DNA of 64,000 bases. It comes from Blastopirellula marina DSM 3645. GTDB lineage: Bacteria > Planctomycetota > Planctomycetia > Pirellulales > Pirellulaceae. Position 1 is the stretch's first letter. Each line of letters begins with the position of its first letter. Positions 28,456-37,919 of the stretch are shown here, one piece after another. The notes beneath the pieces were generated by a model. It searched no databases, was not told the DNA's origin, and saw nothing but the letters and a program-made list of their open reading frames with translations. The DNA is taken from NCBI RefSeq assembly GCF_000153105.1, contig NZ_CH672376.1, positions 1,563,699 through 1,627,698 of the forward strand. The letters run 5' to 3'. A program made the position numbers and the translations under genes.

Positions 28456-28762
28456 AAATTTCGTCCCAGTTGATGCGGCCTTGCTCATCGAGTTCGTCGA
28501 TGAACGCATGCCACATATCGACAAAGACGCCAGCTTCCTCCCATTCGGCCAATCGTCGCCAGCAAGTGCTTGGCGAGGGATACCAATCGGGCAAGTCCTT
28601 CCAGCGGGCTCCGCTGCGAAGCACCCACAAAATACCTTCAAAACAGGCCCGATCGTCCGCCCGAGGCCTGCCACAACGACGTGTTGTCGGGACCTCAGGA
28701 ATGAACGGCCTTACCATTTCCCACTGCTCATCGGTGAGCAACACTCCACGCCTGCCTGCCAT
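28382..28762 (-). pseudogene. IS5-family transposase, N-terminal part only
   Basis: ATG 28762 with AAAGGAG upstream. It begins RRGVLLTDEQWEMVRPFIPE, continues CGRPRADDRACFEGILWVLRSGARWKDLP and reaches the first catalytic Asp in IFMDGSFAPAKKG. It then runs at about 28421 into foreign sequence (AIPNSSRYSWPK), which is antisense to the TIR gene. In IS5-family two-frame transposases a -1 frameshift occurs near this A-rich site. The second half is missing, so the element is dead. Confidence 0.8.
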
Positions 28763-28845
28763 CGAAGAACTCCTTTCGATGGTAGGTGTAACGCAAATCG
28801 TTACCTGGCGCAAGCTTATAACGCTAGGGTTTTGAAACAGCCTCT
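28421..28845 (-). mobile_element. IS5-family insertion sequence remnant (one end only)
   Basis: It carries the transposase N-terminus and one terminal inverted repeat near 28829-28845, which reads GAGGCTGTTTCAAAACCC on the minus strand. The other half of the element and the rest of the TIR gene are absent; the cut lies at the A7G4 run (28423-28433 region), pointing to a deletion that started inside the element. Exact boundaries are approximate. Confidence 0.72.
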
Positions 28846-28893
28846 AGAGCGGGCCTCGACTGAAGCGGACGATGCGCCGTTTTCTTGGGCAAT

Positions 28894-30315
28894 CTATTTA
28901 CTTTGCGGGCTCATCAGTTGGTTCAATGGATCCGCCATCACGAGCTGCTCCCAGGTTGCGATTGGTTGGTTCCATGACTTGTTCGGCAAAGGCTCGGCTA
29001 GCGGCAGGATCCAATCGGTTCGGCGGTCGAGATCGCCGGAGGTTAAATCGACGTTCGGCGAAATCAAAAGCTGAGGTCTGCGACCATTGAGTGAGCAGAG
29101 CACGAAAGCTCGTACTTCAACATCCGCAAAGCCGTGGGCTCGACACTTCCGTTCGATCTGCTGGGAGAATGCCCGAATGAGCTGCGGATCCCGCGACATT
29201 CGGGCTAGCTGATACGAGTTGAGTTCGTTCTGCAAAGGGAAGACGCCGTGACGGCCGGTAACCGCATCGTAAATGTGAAAACGAATCGCGGAAGTCTTGC
29301 CGCGCAGCATCATGTGCCAGGCGAAATAATGGCCCCGTTCGGTCCAATTGACGTTGCCTGGATAGAGCCAATGCCGCAGCGGCAACGTCACTTGAACAAC
29401 GCACCAAATCGCCAGCAAGGTCAACAGCGCCGTTCGCCGCCATGGTGCGGCGCGAATGACAGAGATGTCTGGCGGTTCAACGATCCCCTTCCCCACACGA
29501 AATTGCCGAGGCCAATTGGGTTCGAGAAAAATCGTCGTCAGGGCGATCATGATCCAGGGAAAGATCCCAATCGGAAACAAGACCGAATTGGTCGCATGAA
29601 AAATGACCACCAGGCAAAACGCGAATTTCCGCGTTCGTTTCCAAAGCAAGCAGGGAACGATCAACAAATCAAAAAACAGACCGCCCCAAACGATCAACTG
29701 CACCGCCCCTTCCTGCTGTGCGAAGCGCCCCAATAAAAAGTCAGTTCTATGTTGGGCCAGCATTTCTCTCATCGGAAATCCGCGAAGCCAATCGGGGCTG
29801 ATTTTCGCGACGCCTCCAAAAAAATAAACGACGCCCACCTGGAATCGGAGAAGCCAAAGCGACCACTGCGGCGCTCGATGGCGCAGGGCCGTCCGTCCCA
29901 GAAAAGCGTCGACACTATACGTACTGTTGGCAGGCGTCAGCGCCATAAGCACGCTCATCAGACAGACAAAATAGTAGTGGTTCTGGTATGTCGTTTTATC
30001 GATCAGAAACACGTAGAGAAAAAGCAATGCGAAGCCGCTGGCCGAGATACGATAAAACCAACCGATCGTGATCAAGATCGCCAGTCCGCTCATGAGCAAA
30101 AAGATCGCCGTCATGCACCATTCGGGGGCGACAGACACCCACGCGAAACCTTCATATTTGAAATGAAAAGCTGGTTCGACGTAGTACGCATGAACTTTGT
30201 TCAAGACCAGATAAGAAATAGACCAGGCGAACATCACGACGCCGAACAGAATACGAACGACCGCCAACGACGCCCCATCGACGTTCTGAAATAGTCGTTT
30301 GGAGAAGTCCGTCAC
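28894..30315 (-). CDS. HTTM-domain membrane protein (vitamin-K gamma-carboxylase-like)
   Basis: 473 aa with about seven or eight membrane segments. N-terminal HTTM features: GASLAVVRILFGVVMFAWSI, YKTTYQNHYYF-like segment (DKTTYQNHYYFVCLMSVLM), LLRFQVGVVYFFGGVAKISPDWLRG and VIFHATNSVLFPIGIFPWIM. The C-terminus is soluble (about residues 330-473). HTTM proteins are related to gamma-glutamyl carboxylase, but bacterial roles are unknown. GTG start at 30315 with a weak ribosome site. Confidence 0.85.
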   Translation of the reverse strand: MTDFSKRLFQNVDGASLAVVRILFGVVMFAWSISYLVLNKVHAYYVEPAFHFKYEGFAWVSVAPEWCMTAIFLLMSGLAILITIGWFYRISASGFALLFLYVFLIDKTTYQNHYYFVCLMSVLMALTPANSTYSVDAFLGRTALRHRAPQWSLWLLRFQVGVVYFFGGVAKISPDWLRGFPMREMLAQHRTDFLLGRFAQQEGAVQLIVWGGLFFDLLIVPCLLWKRTRKFAFCLVVIFHATNSVLFPIGIFPWIMIALTTIFLEPNWPRQFRVGKGIVEPPDISVIRAAPWRRTALLTLLAIWCVVQVTLPLRHWLYPGNVNWTERGHYFAWHMMLRGKTSAIRFHIYDAVTGRHGVFPLQNELNSYQLARMSRDPQLIRAFSQQIERKCRAHGFADVEVRAFVLCSLNGRRPQLLISPNVDLTSGDLDRRTDWILPLAEPLPNKSWNQPIATWEQLVMADPLNQLMSPQSK

Positions 30316-30438
30316 GCGAGGTACTTTCGAGAATTGTCTGACATGGATTGATCCGCTTCCGGTCGCAGCGAAAAAGCGATCGCCCAGCCGCGATGAAGAT
30401 TCGTCGGATGGGCGACTTTAATTTTGCTCTGGTTTAGC

Positions 30439-30897
30439 TCAACCTTCGTAGGATCGGCGGCGACTGGCCTTGCCTTTCGACTTCGGAACCAACTCAATCA
30501 CAAAGTGGTTCGCATCGCCTAACTTGACCTCCAAGATGAGCTCTTTCGGAAGTTTACAGTGATGCTTCTGAGGAACCGCGGCCCCTTGGGCGATCTCGTC
30601 AGGTTCCGGCATCGAAGGTTCCGAGATCCGAATTCGATGCTTGCCAACAACCGCTCCGTCTCCCTTTGCATAGGTCGAAAGCCGGAACGTTCCATCTTCC
30701 TGAATTTCGCCGATGGCCGGTTTGCCCGGCATCTTTTTTGCGTCTTCGGCAATCGGTGAAAATTGAATCCAGCCGGCTTGGATCGGCGTTCCGTTACAAA
30801 CGCAAACGCCTTGGACGTCGGTCACCTCGAATTCGCTTTTGCTACAACCCGCGGCCAACAAGACCAGCGGCAACCAAACTACGCACCAAGTTTTCAC
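30439..30897 (-). CDS. Small lipoprotein paired with a DUF1559 gene
   Basis: 152 aa, GTG start at 30897 with AAAGGAA upstream. Lipobox LLAAGCSKSE, then a transthyretin/CNA-like beta-sandwich: VTDVQGVCVCNGTPIQAGWIQFSP, EDGTFRLSTYAKGDGAVVGKHRI, with a basic tail. Lies 60 nt downstream of the DUF1559 gene on the same strand. Probably an outer-membrane or periplasmic lipoprotein of unknown role. Confidence 0.75.
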   Translation of the reverse strand: MKTWCVVWLPLVLLAAGCSKSEFEVTDVQGVCVCNGTPIQAGWIQFSPIAEDAKKMPGKPAIGEIQEDGTFRLSTYAKGDGAVVGKHRIRISEPSMPEPDEIAQGAAVPQKHHCKLPKELILEVKLGDANHFVIELVPKSKGKASRRRSYEG

Positions 30898-30957
30898 AAT
30901 TTGATTCCTTTGATTGAATGGACGTTTGCTGGAGATCGGTACCGATCTGGCGTTGTT

Positions 30958-31908
30958 TTAGTAAGCGCCCAAGACCTGGCCGTCGTTGCGATTCCCGAGA
31001 TTGGTGTAGGTGTCGTATTCCATGTTTTCGCTGAGAAAATGGACGGAACCATCGGCGAATACGAACTGAGCGCCTCCGGTATGAAAGCTCATGGCGCAGT
31101 CGTCGTCGATCGCTTCCCAGAAGCGATTAGTCGAAGTGGCGCCTCCGTTGATTGGATCGGTGGTCTTCATGATGACCTGCTCGTCCGAGCGCCCCGACGC
31201 CGCCCAAACGGGCCAGTCGCTCTTCCCGTTGCGCCCTGGGTAAGACGACTCGCCGATGGCCAGTGTATTACTCGTGCCGTCCGTGATGTCTCGAAAGCGA
31301 ACGTTCGGCGCCGACCCGCCGCCGCCGTTGCCCCAGACGATCGCATCGCCGTGACGCATAAAGAGGCCGTCAAGATAGTAGCCGGACGAACCTTTGTAGT
31401 CAGAAACCGCATATCCCACGATTTGAGCGTCGACCGTCACTGCAGCCCCATCGACGCTGACGCTGCTTGGCACATGGTCAGGCAACACCGAGGAAGGACA
31501 GCGAAAAACGGTCAATACCGTTTCGGCTCCATCAATCGGAGCAGTGGTCGCGTCATAGGTATCCGTGACGATCCCGAATTGCCCCTGGGGATCTAGGAAG
31601 TCATAGAGAGCCGGCTGTTCAATGAACGGCAACAGCGCGACCGACCAACTCCAGCCGTCGTTCGCATCGGCGGCGTAGGGATCGGGATTGGTGAACGTGC
31701 CCAAGGGAAGACTGCCAAAGGTGTCATGATAGTTGTGCAGGCCAAGACCCATCTGCTTTAAGTTGTTCATGCATTGCATCCGCCGAGCGGCCTCGCGGGC
31801 CTGTTGAACCGCCGGCAATAACAGCCCGATCAAGATCCCGATAATTGCGATGACAACCAGGAGTTCGACCAGGGTGAACCCTGATGTTTTGGAACGTGGA
31901 ATGAACAT
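30958..31908 (-). CDS. DUF1559 pseudopilin-like protein
   Basis: 316 aa. N-terminal type IV pilin-like signal ([20 protein letters not shown]) with Glu at +5, then the DUF1559 core: [51 protein letters not shown], and the C-terminal FADGSVHFLSENM. DUF1559 proteins are abundant in planctomycetes and secreted, probably through a pseudopilin route. Transcribed upstream of the lipoprotein. Confidence 0.93.
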   Translation of the reverse strand: MFIPRSKTSGFTLVELLVVIAIIGILIGLLLPAVQQAREAARRMQCMNNLKQMGLGLHNYHDTFGSLPLGTFTNPDPYAADANDGWSWSVALLPFIEQPALYDFLDPQGQFGIVTDTYDATTAPIDGAETVLTVFRCPSSVLPDHVPSSVSVDGAAVTVDAQIVGYAVSDYKGSSGYYLDGLFMRHGDAIVWGNGGGGSAPNVRFRDITDGTSNTLAIGESSYPGRNGKSDWPVWAASGRSDEQVIMKTTDPINGGATSTNRFWEAIDDDCAMSFHTGGAQFVFADGSVHFLSENMEYDTYTNLGNRNDGQVLGAY

Positions 31909-31964
31909 GGTTTATTTCTTTTCAATGAATTGGAGGTAAGGTCAGGAACGGTCCGATCGGAGAA

Positions 31965-32954
31965 TCAGTCGTGTCGATTCTTCGATCGCAGGTAGTCCAA
32001 AAGCTTGGCTGGTTGATCGGTGCAAAGCAGGGTAGCGCCGCGATCGAGCAACCAACCCCAATTTCCGTCGGGATCTTGCAACGCTCGCTCGTCGGTGTGC
32101 CCTGCACACAGTTCGTCCCACAAAGGACTCGCCCAAATGCGAACGCCCCTTGCACGAATGGAATCGAACTGAGAAAGAACAGGCGAATCTTCACGGTCAA
32201 AGCTTGTCACAAACGCCAACGGCTTTTTCTGTGTCGAAAATGATTCGACATATTCTTTTGCCTGGGGGGTCGCGCCATCGAGTTTGGGAAGATATCGGAT
32301 CTCTTCAAAATCATCTCCGCAGTGCGACTTCAGCTCAACTGCGGTGCGACTGCCGTAGAAAAACACATAATCTTCCATGCCGTATGCTTTGACGATTGCA
32401 TAGACGGCGGGGATGTCGTACTCGGACTTGTCCAGGTACAGCAAAATTTTGCCGCGGGCCAATTGCAGCCCTGCTTCCAACGTGGCGATCTTGTGATCGG
32501 TCAACGCGCCGTTCGCATCTTTGAATCTCAGCGTTTGAATTTGCTCCAGCGTAAGATGGCTAATCTTGCCGACGCCGTTGGTCGAGCGCTCCAAGGTTTT
32601 GTCATGCAGCAACACATAGTGGCCATCCAGCGTGATCCGGACGTCGATCTCCACCATATCAACGCCAAGATCGATACAGCTTTGAATCGCGGCCAGCGAA
32701 TTCTCGGGCGCCGCGTGCCAGTCGCCGCGATGGGCGACTACGAACACCTTGTCGGTCGACGCGTCTGTTAGTTCCGCGAGCAATCGCGCGGCACGCGAAT
32801 CGGCCGCAATGGGAGAAAGGTCCGTGGCGACGACGTTGATCGCGCGCGCCGAGCTTTCCGGACGCTTTGCTTCTGTTTCAGCAAGCAAGTGCGAAACCTC
32901 TCCACAGCCCCAAAGAGGCGTCAGAGCAAACAGCAGTAGAACAAACGCTCGCAT
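31965..32954 (-). CDS. Secreted glycerophosphodiester phosphodiesterase-family protein
   Basis: 329 aa. N-terminal signal with a Cys (LLFALTPLWGCGEVSH), so possibly a lipoprotein. Catalytic motifs VAHRGDWHAAPENSLAAI (HRG...PEN), DMVEIDVRITLDGHYVLLHD (E/D metal site and second His). The middle part (LQLARGKILLYLDKSEY) fits the GDPD barrel. Hydrolyses glycerophosphodiesters, or a related phosphodiester, in the periplasm. ATG 32954 has GGAG upstream. Confidence 0.88.
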   Translation of the reverse strand: MRAFVLLLFALTPLWGCGEVSHLLAETEAKRPESSARAINVVATDLSPIAADSRAARLLAELTDASTDKVFVVAHRGDWHAAPENSLAAIQSCIDLGVDMVEIDVRITLDGHYVLLHDKTLERSTNGVGKISHLTLEQIQTLRFKDANGALTDHKIATLEAGLQLARGKILLYLDKSEYDIPAVYAIVKAYGMEDYVFFYGSRTAVELKSHCGDDFEEIRYLPKLDGATPQAKEYVESFSTQKKPLAFVTSFDREDSPVLSQFDSIRARGVRIWASPLWDELCAGHTDERALQDPDGNWGWLLDRGATLLCTDQPAKLLDYLRSKNRHD

Positions 32955-33110
32955 TGGATCTCCTCGAAAGTCAGGATAACTTTAGTCTCACATGTATCCA
33001 ATTCGAGAGGCGAATCCTTTCATTAAGGTTGGGTAAATCCTGGACTTTTGTTTTCCCAGCGTTTGCCGTGGGCCGTCAAAAAGCAGCAATCGAGTTCACC
33101 ACCGCGCATA

Positions 33111-33143
33111 AAAAACCCCATACTTGGCGAGCCAAGCATGGGG
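33111..33143 (-). terminator. Rho-independent terminator of the sigma/FecR-LamG operon
   Basis: CCCCAT (33116-33121) with ATGGGG (33138-33143), and inner CTTGGC/GCCAAG, form a 12-pair stem with one mismatch. On the minus strand five T follow. It lies 37 nt after the FecR-LamG stop. Confidence 0.85.
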
Positions 33144-33179
33144 GCGCATGCTTCCCGCTGTAGTGCAGCAAATCTGGTT

Positions 33180-34748
33180 CTAGTTAGAGCGGCGAGCAGC
33201 GAGCGAACGAATTTGATCGGCATCCAGGGCCCGCTTCCAGACATAGACATCATCGAGGTCTCCATTCAGGGAACGGTTGTCCGACTCTGGTTCCGAACCG
33301 TTCGCCCAAGCGCCTAGCGTACAGTCGTCAAGCAGCACCGACTGAAATGTTGTCGAAATCGGTTGAGAAGCGATCTCTGCGCCATTCCGATAATGAGTAA
33401 CCCGCTTCGCGTCCAGATCGACGACACTGGCCAGGTGATGCCAGCGGTCGACCTCGAGCCTGCCGGTTGGCGCTCGGAAGATTTCGTGGTCGTCATTCTT
33501 CCCCATTGCGATCGTTAGACGAAAATCGTTCCCTTTGCGCTGCCAGTGAATTGCGCCTCGCTTCTGGAACGAATCGGACATGATCATTCCACGATGTTCG
33601 CGATCAGGGCCTTGTTCTTTGCCAAAGCGAACCCAAGCGGCGAGCGTCAATTGTCGAAATGCTCCCGGTACCGACATCGATAGCGAATCGTTCGAGTTAG
33701 CGACCGTTAATTCCTGGGCGCCAGAATCACTGACAGTCTCGATCTCGGCGGCATGAACCACGACCGGAGGCCGACGATAGGGCGCCAAATTTACAGGCGT
33801 CGTCTGTCCATGGAGACGATCCATCGGCAGCCAAACTAGCAGGTCCGCATCTTTCGCAAAGCCGGGATCTCCTTGACTCTTCTCCAACAGCGATTGCATC
33901 TCCCAGTCGCGCTGTCGATAGAACTGGCCCGGCTCGCCCCTAGCGAGATAGACGCCTTGGCTTTGAGAAACGCGGGCCGATTTTCCGGCGAGCAAAGAGA
34001 TGGATCGATCGGCGGACGTCGCGGTGACCTCACCCTGAAAAACGTAGACATCGGCCTCCCCGGTTTGGTCTACTGTTACGCCAAACTCTGTCCCCAAATC
34101 AACCACGTCTCCGTGAGGAATTGACACGCGAAAGCCACGGCTTTGACGAGAAGGACAAGTCACGACGACCTCTCCTTGCAGCAGTTTCATTGCCGCTGGC
34201 GATTTCAGCTGAAACTTGACCGGACCGCGCATGACAGCAACGGCGCCGCGGTCAAATCGAACGAGCATTTCCCCCTGCGTTAGCGAATAGGTTCCGGAAA
34301 CAAGCACATCGGAGCGTTGCGGAGCTAGCGAGGTTGAAGCAAAAACCGCGTCACGTTGCTCCAGCACCCGAGCGACGCCAACAACTTCACGATTCGATAA
34401 GATCCCCAGCATCCAGGCCACGCTTCCAACGCCCACGATCAACGCCAAGGCAATCGACAACCATGATGCGATCCTGCGAAAAAGACGCGGGTTGGCGATA
34501 TCACGGCTGGAGCCCGGCTGGACGACGAGAATCTCTGGCGAACGCAGCTTGGCCTGCATCGCTTCGGATCGCAGGTATTCTTCGCCGAGAAACTGGTCGC
34601 GCATCGTGCGATGCAAGTAGATTGCCTGCGCGAATGATTGAACATTTCCAGAAGACAGCTCGAGCCAGGCGTTCAACTGTCGGAAGTCTTCTTCGGTCGC
34701 AAGTCCAAACAGATACTTGGAGATCAGCTCATCCCTGTTTTCCATCAC
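33180..34748 (-). CDS. FecR/LamG-domain membrane protein (putative anti-sigma partner)
   Basis: 522 aa. Cytoplasmic N-terminus (about 1-90, ELISKYLFGLATEEDFRQLNAWL), one membrane helix (LSIALALIVGVGSVAWMLGIL), a FecR domain (about 140-260: LTQGEMLVRFDRGAVAVMRGPVKF and DLGTEFGVTVDQTG), then a concanavalin-type LamG domain (about 330-515: LTLAAWVRFGKEQG, WHHLASVVDLDAKRVTHYRNG, GDLDDVYVWKRALDADQI). Its start overlaps the sigma factor stop by 4 nt. The layout suggests an envelope sensor that restrains the coupled sigma factor and binds carbohydrate; inferred. Confidence 0.82.
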   Translation of the reverse strand: MMENRDELISKYLFGLATEEDFRQLNAWLELSSGNVQSFAQAIYLHRTMRDQFLGEEYLRSEAMQAKLRSPEILVVQPGSSRDIANPRLFRRIASWLSIALALIVGVGSVAWMLGILSNREVVGVARVLEQRDAVFASTSLAPQRSDVLVSGTYSLTQGEMLVRFDRGAVAVMRGPVKFQLKSPAAMKLLQGEVVVTCPSRQSRGFRVSIPHGDVVDLGTEFGVTVDQTGEADVYVFQGEVTATSADRSISLLAGKSARVSQSQGVYLARGEPGQFYRQRDWEMQSLLEKSQGDPGFAKDADLLVWLPMDRLHGQTTPVNLAPYRRPPVVVHAAEIETVSDSGAQELTVANSNDSLSMSVPGAFRQLTLAAWVRFGKEQGPDREHRGMIMSDSFQKRGAIHWQRKGNDFRLTIAMGKNDDHEIFRAPTGRLEVDRWHHLASVVDLDAKRVTHYRNGAEIASQPISTTFQSVLLDDCTLGAWANGSEPESDNRSLNGDLDDVYVWKRALDADQIRSLAARRSN

Positions 34749-35269
34749 GCTTCATTCCTACTCAGTTGCTGACCGATACACTGTCTTAGTACATTTCGTG
34801 CGCGATGCAGCGCGACGAAAATGGAGTTTTCCGTTGTCGCTAGATGCTGGGCGATCGCCCTCGGCGTCATTCCTTTTCCGTAATGCAGCTCGTGCACTTG
34901 TCGAACACGTCCGCTCGTCTTCTGCAGGCAGGTCTTCAGCGCCGTCCGTACTTCGGCCGCCTGTTTGTGTTCTTGCTCGACCGCTTCGGCCATCAGGTCA
35001 AGCATTTCGCTATCAAACACGTGCCGATCGCGCCCGCGAGATTGACGAAAGCGGAGCGCTTCAATTCGCGCCAAACCAATCGCCCAAGCAATAAAGGGGC
35101 GTTCTGAATCGTATTCGGCAAACTTCTCGGTAGCGGTTACCGCCGTCTGCTGAAGGATTTCTTCGGCATCATGAAAGTCGGGGATCATCGACGTAATAAA
35201 CGCCGCAACCGCCGGCTGCGCACGAACCCACTGAGCGGCTAAAACAGCAGTCGGAGTATTTGTATTCAT
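34745..35269 (-). CDS. Sigma-70 family RNA polymerase sigma factor (planctomycete/verrucomicrobial type)
   Basis: 174 aa from ATG 35269; the longer frame from 35329 adds 20 residues without support. Region 2: FITSMIPDFHDAEEILQQTAVTA and FIAWAIGLARIEALRFRQSRGRD; region 4: LHYGKGMTPRAIAQHLATTENSIFVALHRARNVLRQC. ECF-like. Overlaps its FecR-LamG partner by 4 nt (ATGA). Confidence 0.88.
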   Translation of the reverse strand: MNTNTPTAVLAAQWVRAQPAVAAFITSMIPDFHDAEEILQQTAVTATEKFAEYDSERPFIAWAIGLARIEALRFRQSRGRDRHVFDSEMLDLMAEAVEQEHKQAAEVRTALKTCLQKTSGRVRQVHELHYGKGMTPRAIAQHLATTENSIFVALHRARNVLRQCIGQQLSRNEA

Positions 35270-35590
35270 GGGGCCGCCGGATGAAACAGAAACGCAAACA
35301 ATATCGCCGCTGGATTGGGGTGAAACCACCTATTGAGGCAGACACGCCCTCGCCGCCACCCATATCCAACGCTCGTCCTCTCCCTCTTACATGAAATCTG
35401 ACGAGATTCGCGAAATTATCTTCGCGGCCGAAAACCCTAATGCAATCTTCATCTCTTCGTAACGATGCATGCACTGGGCGGCGATTTCGACCTTTTACGG
35501 CCTGGCCGGCGTGGTCCGTTGTCGGGCCCCCCAAAGGGCTCATCTCCCGCAGAAGGCGGGGAGGCATTTACAGCAATGCGACGTCTGAAT
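35270..35590. other. Upstream region of the sigma gene, no gene seen
   Basis: About 320 bases. It holds a hairpin near 35542-35564 (TCTCCCGC...GCGGGGAG). A long minus-strand frame (35169-35567) overlaps the sigma gene in another frame and has no family features, so it was not called. Confidence 0.4.
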
Positions 35591-37828
35591 CTATTCGATC
35601 GCCCCTTTCGCTCTCATTTTTTGCTCGGCGAGTTGTGCAGCGATGTTGGGCGATTCGCCGGTCAGAAGCTGCGAGGCTTCGCGATGATGCATGAGGTACT
35701 CGATCCAATCAAACCACGGCATCGGCGGCGCGCCATGGAGATGCTCGTTTGATTCCTTAAGCCAGGCATCAAGCAAGATTTCGGATTGCTCGAAGGCTTG
35801 CCGCGCGTCTTCGCTGCGGCCTGCTTGGTCGTAGGCGATCGCCAGCAAAGGAAAGCTTATCCCGCGACCTCCCCAATTCGGAGTGTCCGAATACGATCGT
35901 TCGAGCCGATCGATCGCCAAGTCATGATGACCGGCGCGCAAGTGCGCCCAACCGGCGATGTACAGCATTGCTCCCAGCGGCATTCTGGTAATTGAGCGAC
36001 GCGGCCCCGGTTGCGGCGACAGCCGATCTTCGATCAGTTGGTCCGCTGCTGCGGCGATCTGAGCCGCCGCTTCCGCAGGCAAGTCTCCCACCAACTGACT
36101 GCGCATTTTTGTGTCGACCGAGCCGTTATTTGATTTTTTGATCGCCCCCGAGATCTGTCGGAACGCTTCGAGGTCGCCGGAATAAAAAAACAACTGCGGC
36201 ACCCCTAGAAATTCGATCCCGTCGACCGGGCAGCCTAGGTCGAGCGCCTTCGAGTAGTCATCTCCGGCCATTTCCCATAATCCCAATCGAGCGTAGAGCG
36301 CTCCCCGCTCCATCCAGACGTAGAAGTACCTCGGTTGCAAGCGGACCGCCTCCACGTAGGCCTGGTGAGCGTTCGACCAATCGCCGGTATCAGCGTAAGC
36401 GCGTCCCGATGCGAGCAACACATTTGCCTGCTTAAGTTTCTCGGTGAAATCCTCCAGGTCTTCCCGCGCTTGATTCGCTTTGCCTTCGGCGTCGCGCGCT
36501 CGGTGCAGCGCGTCGAACGCGACCCGCGCTTGCCAGATGCTGACGCCTGTGCCTAGGATCAACGCCGCAGCGATCAGCGATGCGGTCGACAGAATGACTT
36601 TGTTGCGTCGCGCAAATTTGCTAAAGCGATAAAACGTCGATGGGGGACGAGCTTCGACCGGTTGCTGATGGAGGAATCGAGAGACGTCTTCGGACAGCGC
36701 AGCGGCGCTGGGATAGCGACGGTTGCGATCCTTATCAAGCGATTTGATCACAATCCAGTCAAGATCTCCTTTCATGAACGAACGGAGCGTTGTCGGCTCA
36801 AGCCGGCGATTGTCCGAAACGGTCGTCGCCAGATCACTTCGCAGCGTGCTGAACCTCATGCTGGGCCGGAGAGGATCCTCTTCGCGGATAATCCGCCGAA
36901 GCTCGTCAAATCCTACGCTGTTCAAGCGAGCGGTCGTAAACGGCGTCGAACCGGTCAGCAGTTCATACAACAAGACCCCCAGCGAATAAATGTCGCTGCG
37001 CGTGTCGACATCCACATTGCTCATCTCGGCCTGCTCGGGGCTCATGTACGCAGGCGTTCCCATCATCGCCGCAAACCGAGTGTAAATTGTGTTGTCGGTC
37101 AGCTTGTACCCAATCGCTTTGGCGATGCCAAAGTCGATCACCTTCGGAACAGGACGCCCATCCTGCAGCGTCACAAGCACGTTGGTCGGCTTCAGGTCGC
37201 GGTGAATAATTCCCTTTTGATGAGCATGTTGTACGGCGTTGCAAATCGAGATGAAAAGTTGCAGCCGCTCATAAACGTCAAGCTTGTGATTGTCGCAGAA
37301 CTCAATCAACGGCACGCCGCGCACTAGCTCCATCGCGAAATAAGGCTGCCCCGAATCGGTCACCCCGGCGTCAAACACGCGGGCAATGTTCTCATGGTCC
37401 ATCATTGCAAGCGCCTGACGCTCGGCGGCAAAGCGAGCGAGCACCTCTTGCGATTCGAGCCCCGGCTTGATGATTTTCAGCGCGACCTGTCGACGCACAG
37501 GAGACTGCTGATTCGCCACAAACACCAAGCCAAATCCCCCTTCGCCGATCTGCTCCATCAGCATATAGGGACCAATCATCGCGCCAAGCGAATGACGAAT
37601 CGGCGACGGAGACGCTCGCTCCTCAAAAGGAGCAGTCGACAACGAACCAGCAACGAGCGGTTGATCAATCGGATTATTCAGTCGCTCATGCTCGCGCAAG
37701 AGTTTGACAACGGCGACGTGAAGATTCGCGTCCCCTTCGCAGGCTTGCTCTACGTAAGCGTCTCGTTCACTCGACGAGTCAATGTCGAGCGCCTCGAAGA
37801 AAATCGATTTTTCCTGGTCGATTGCCAT
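35591..37828 (-). CDS. Serine/threonine protein kinase with C-terminal TPR-like repeats
   Basis: 745 aa from ATG 37828 (AIDQEKSIFFEALDI start; the frame extends to 37936 without support). Kinase domain about 90-390: IGEGGFGLVFVANQ, VALKII, HRDLKPTNVLV (catalytic), DFGIAKAIG, TPAYMSPEQAEMS. One membrane helix follows (VILSTASLIAAALILGTGVSI). The extracytoplasmic part has TPR-type helices (SGRAYADTGDWSNAHQAYVEA, RGALYARLGLWEMAGDDYSKAL). Typical planctomycete signalling kinase, paired with the ECF sigma gene 91 nt upstream. Confidence 0.93.
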   Translation of the reverse strand: MAIDQEKSIFFEALDIDSSSERDAYVEQACEGDANLHVAVVKLLREHERLNNPIDQPLVAGSLSTAPFEERASPSPIRHSLGAMIGPYMLMEQIGEGGFGLVFVANQQSPVRRQVALKIIKPGLESQEVLARFAAERQALAMMDHENIARVFDAGVTDSGQPYFAMELVRGVPLIEFCDNHKLDVYERLQLFISICNAVQHAHQKGIIHRDLKPTNVLVTLQDGRPVPKVIDFGIAKAIGYKLTDNTIYTRFAAMMGTPAYMSPEQAEMSNVDVDTRSDIYSLGVLLYELLTGSTPFTTARLNSVGFDELRRIIREEDPLRPSMRFSTLRSDLATTVSDNRRLEPTTLRSFMKGDLDWIVIKSLDKDRNRRYPSAAALSEDVSRFLHQQPVEARPPSTFYRFSKFARRNKVILSTASLIAAALILGTGVSIWQARVAFDALHRARDAEGKANQAREDLEDFTEKLKQANVLLASGRAYADTGDWSNAHQAYVEAVRLQPRYFYVWMERGALYARLGLWEMAGDDYSKALDLGCPVDGIEFLGVPQLFFYSGDLEAFRQISGAIKKSNNGSVDTKMRSQLVGDLPAEAAAQIAAAADQLIEDRLSPQPGPRRSITRMPLGAMLYIAGWAHLRAGHHDLAIDRLERSYSDTPNWGGRGISFPLLAIAYDQAGRSEDARQAFEQSEILLDAWLKESNEHLHGAPPMPWFDWIEYLMHHREASQLLTGESPNIAAQLAEQKMRAKGAIE

Positions 37829-37919
37829 ATTGCCTGCAAAAGCATAGCGTGCTGATGATTTGTCGCATCCCTGTATAGCGCAATGCGAAATCAACGATCG
37901 GTGGGGGCCACCACAATTT

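Noticed and set aside
30312..30497. 61-codon minus-strand frame with GTGA overlap to the HTTM gene
   Set aside because: The overlap looks like coupling, but the product has no hydrophobic or domain feature and its start lies inside the lipoprotein gene.
35169..35567. 132-codon minus-strand frame
   Set aside because: Overlaps the sigma factor in another frame and lacks any recognisable domain.
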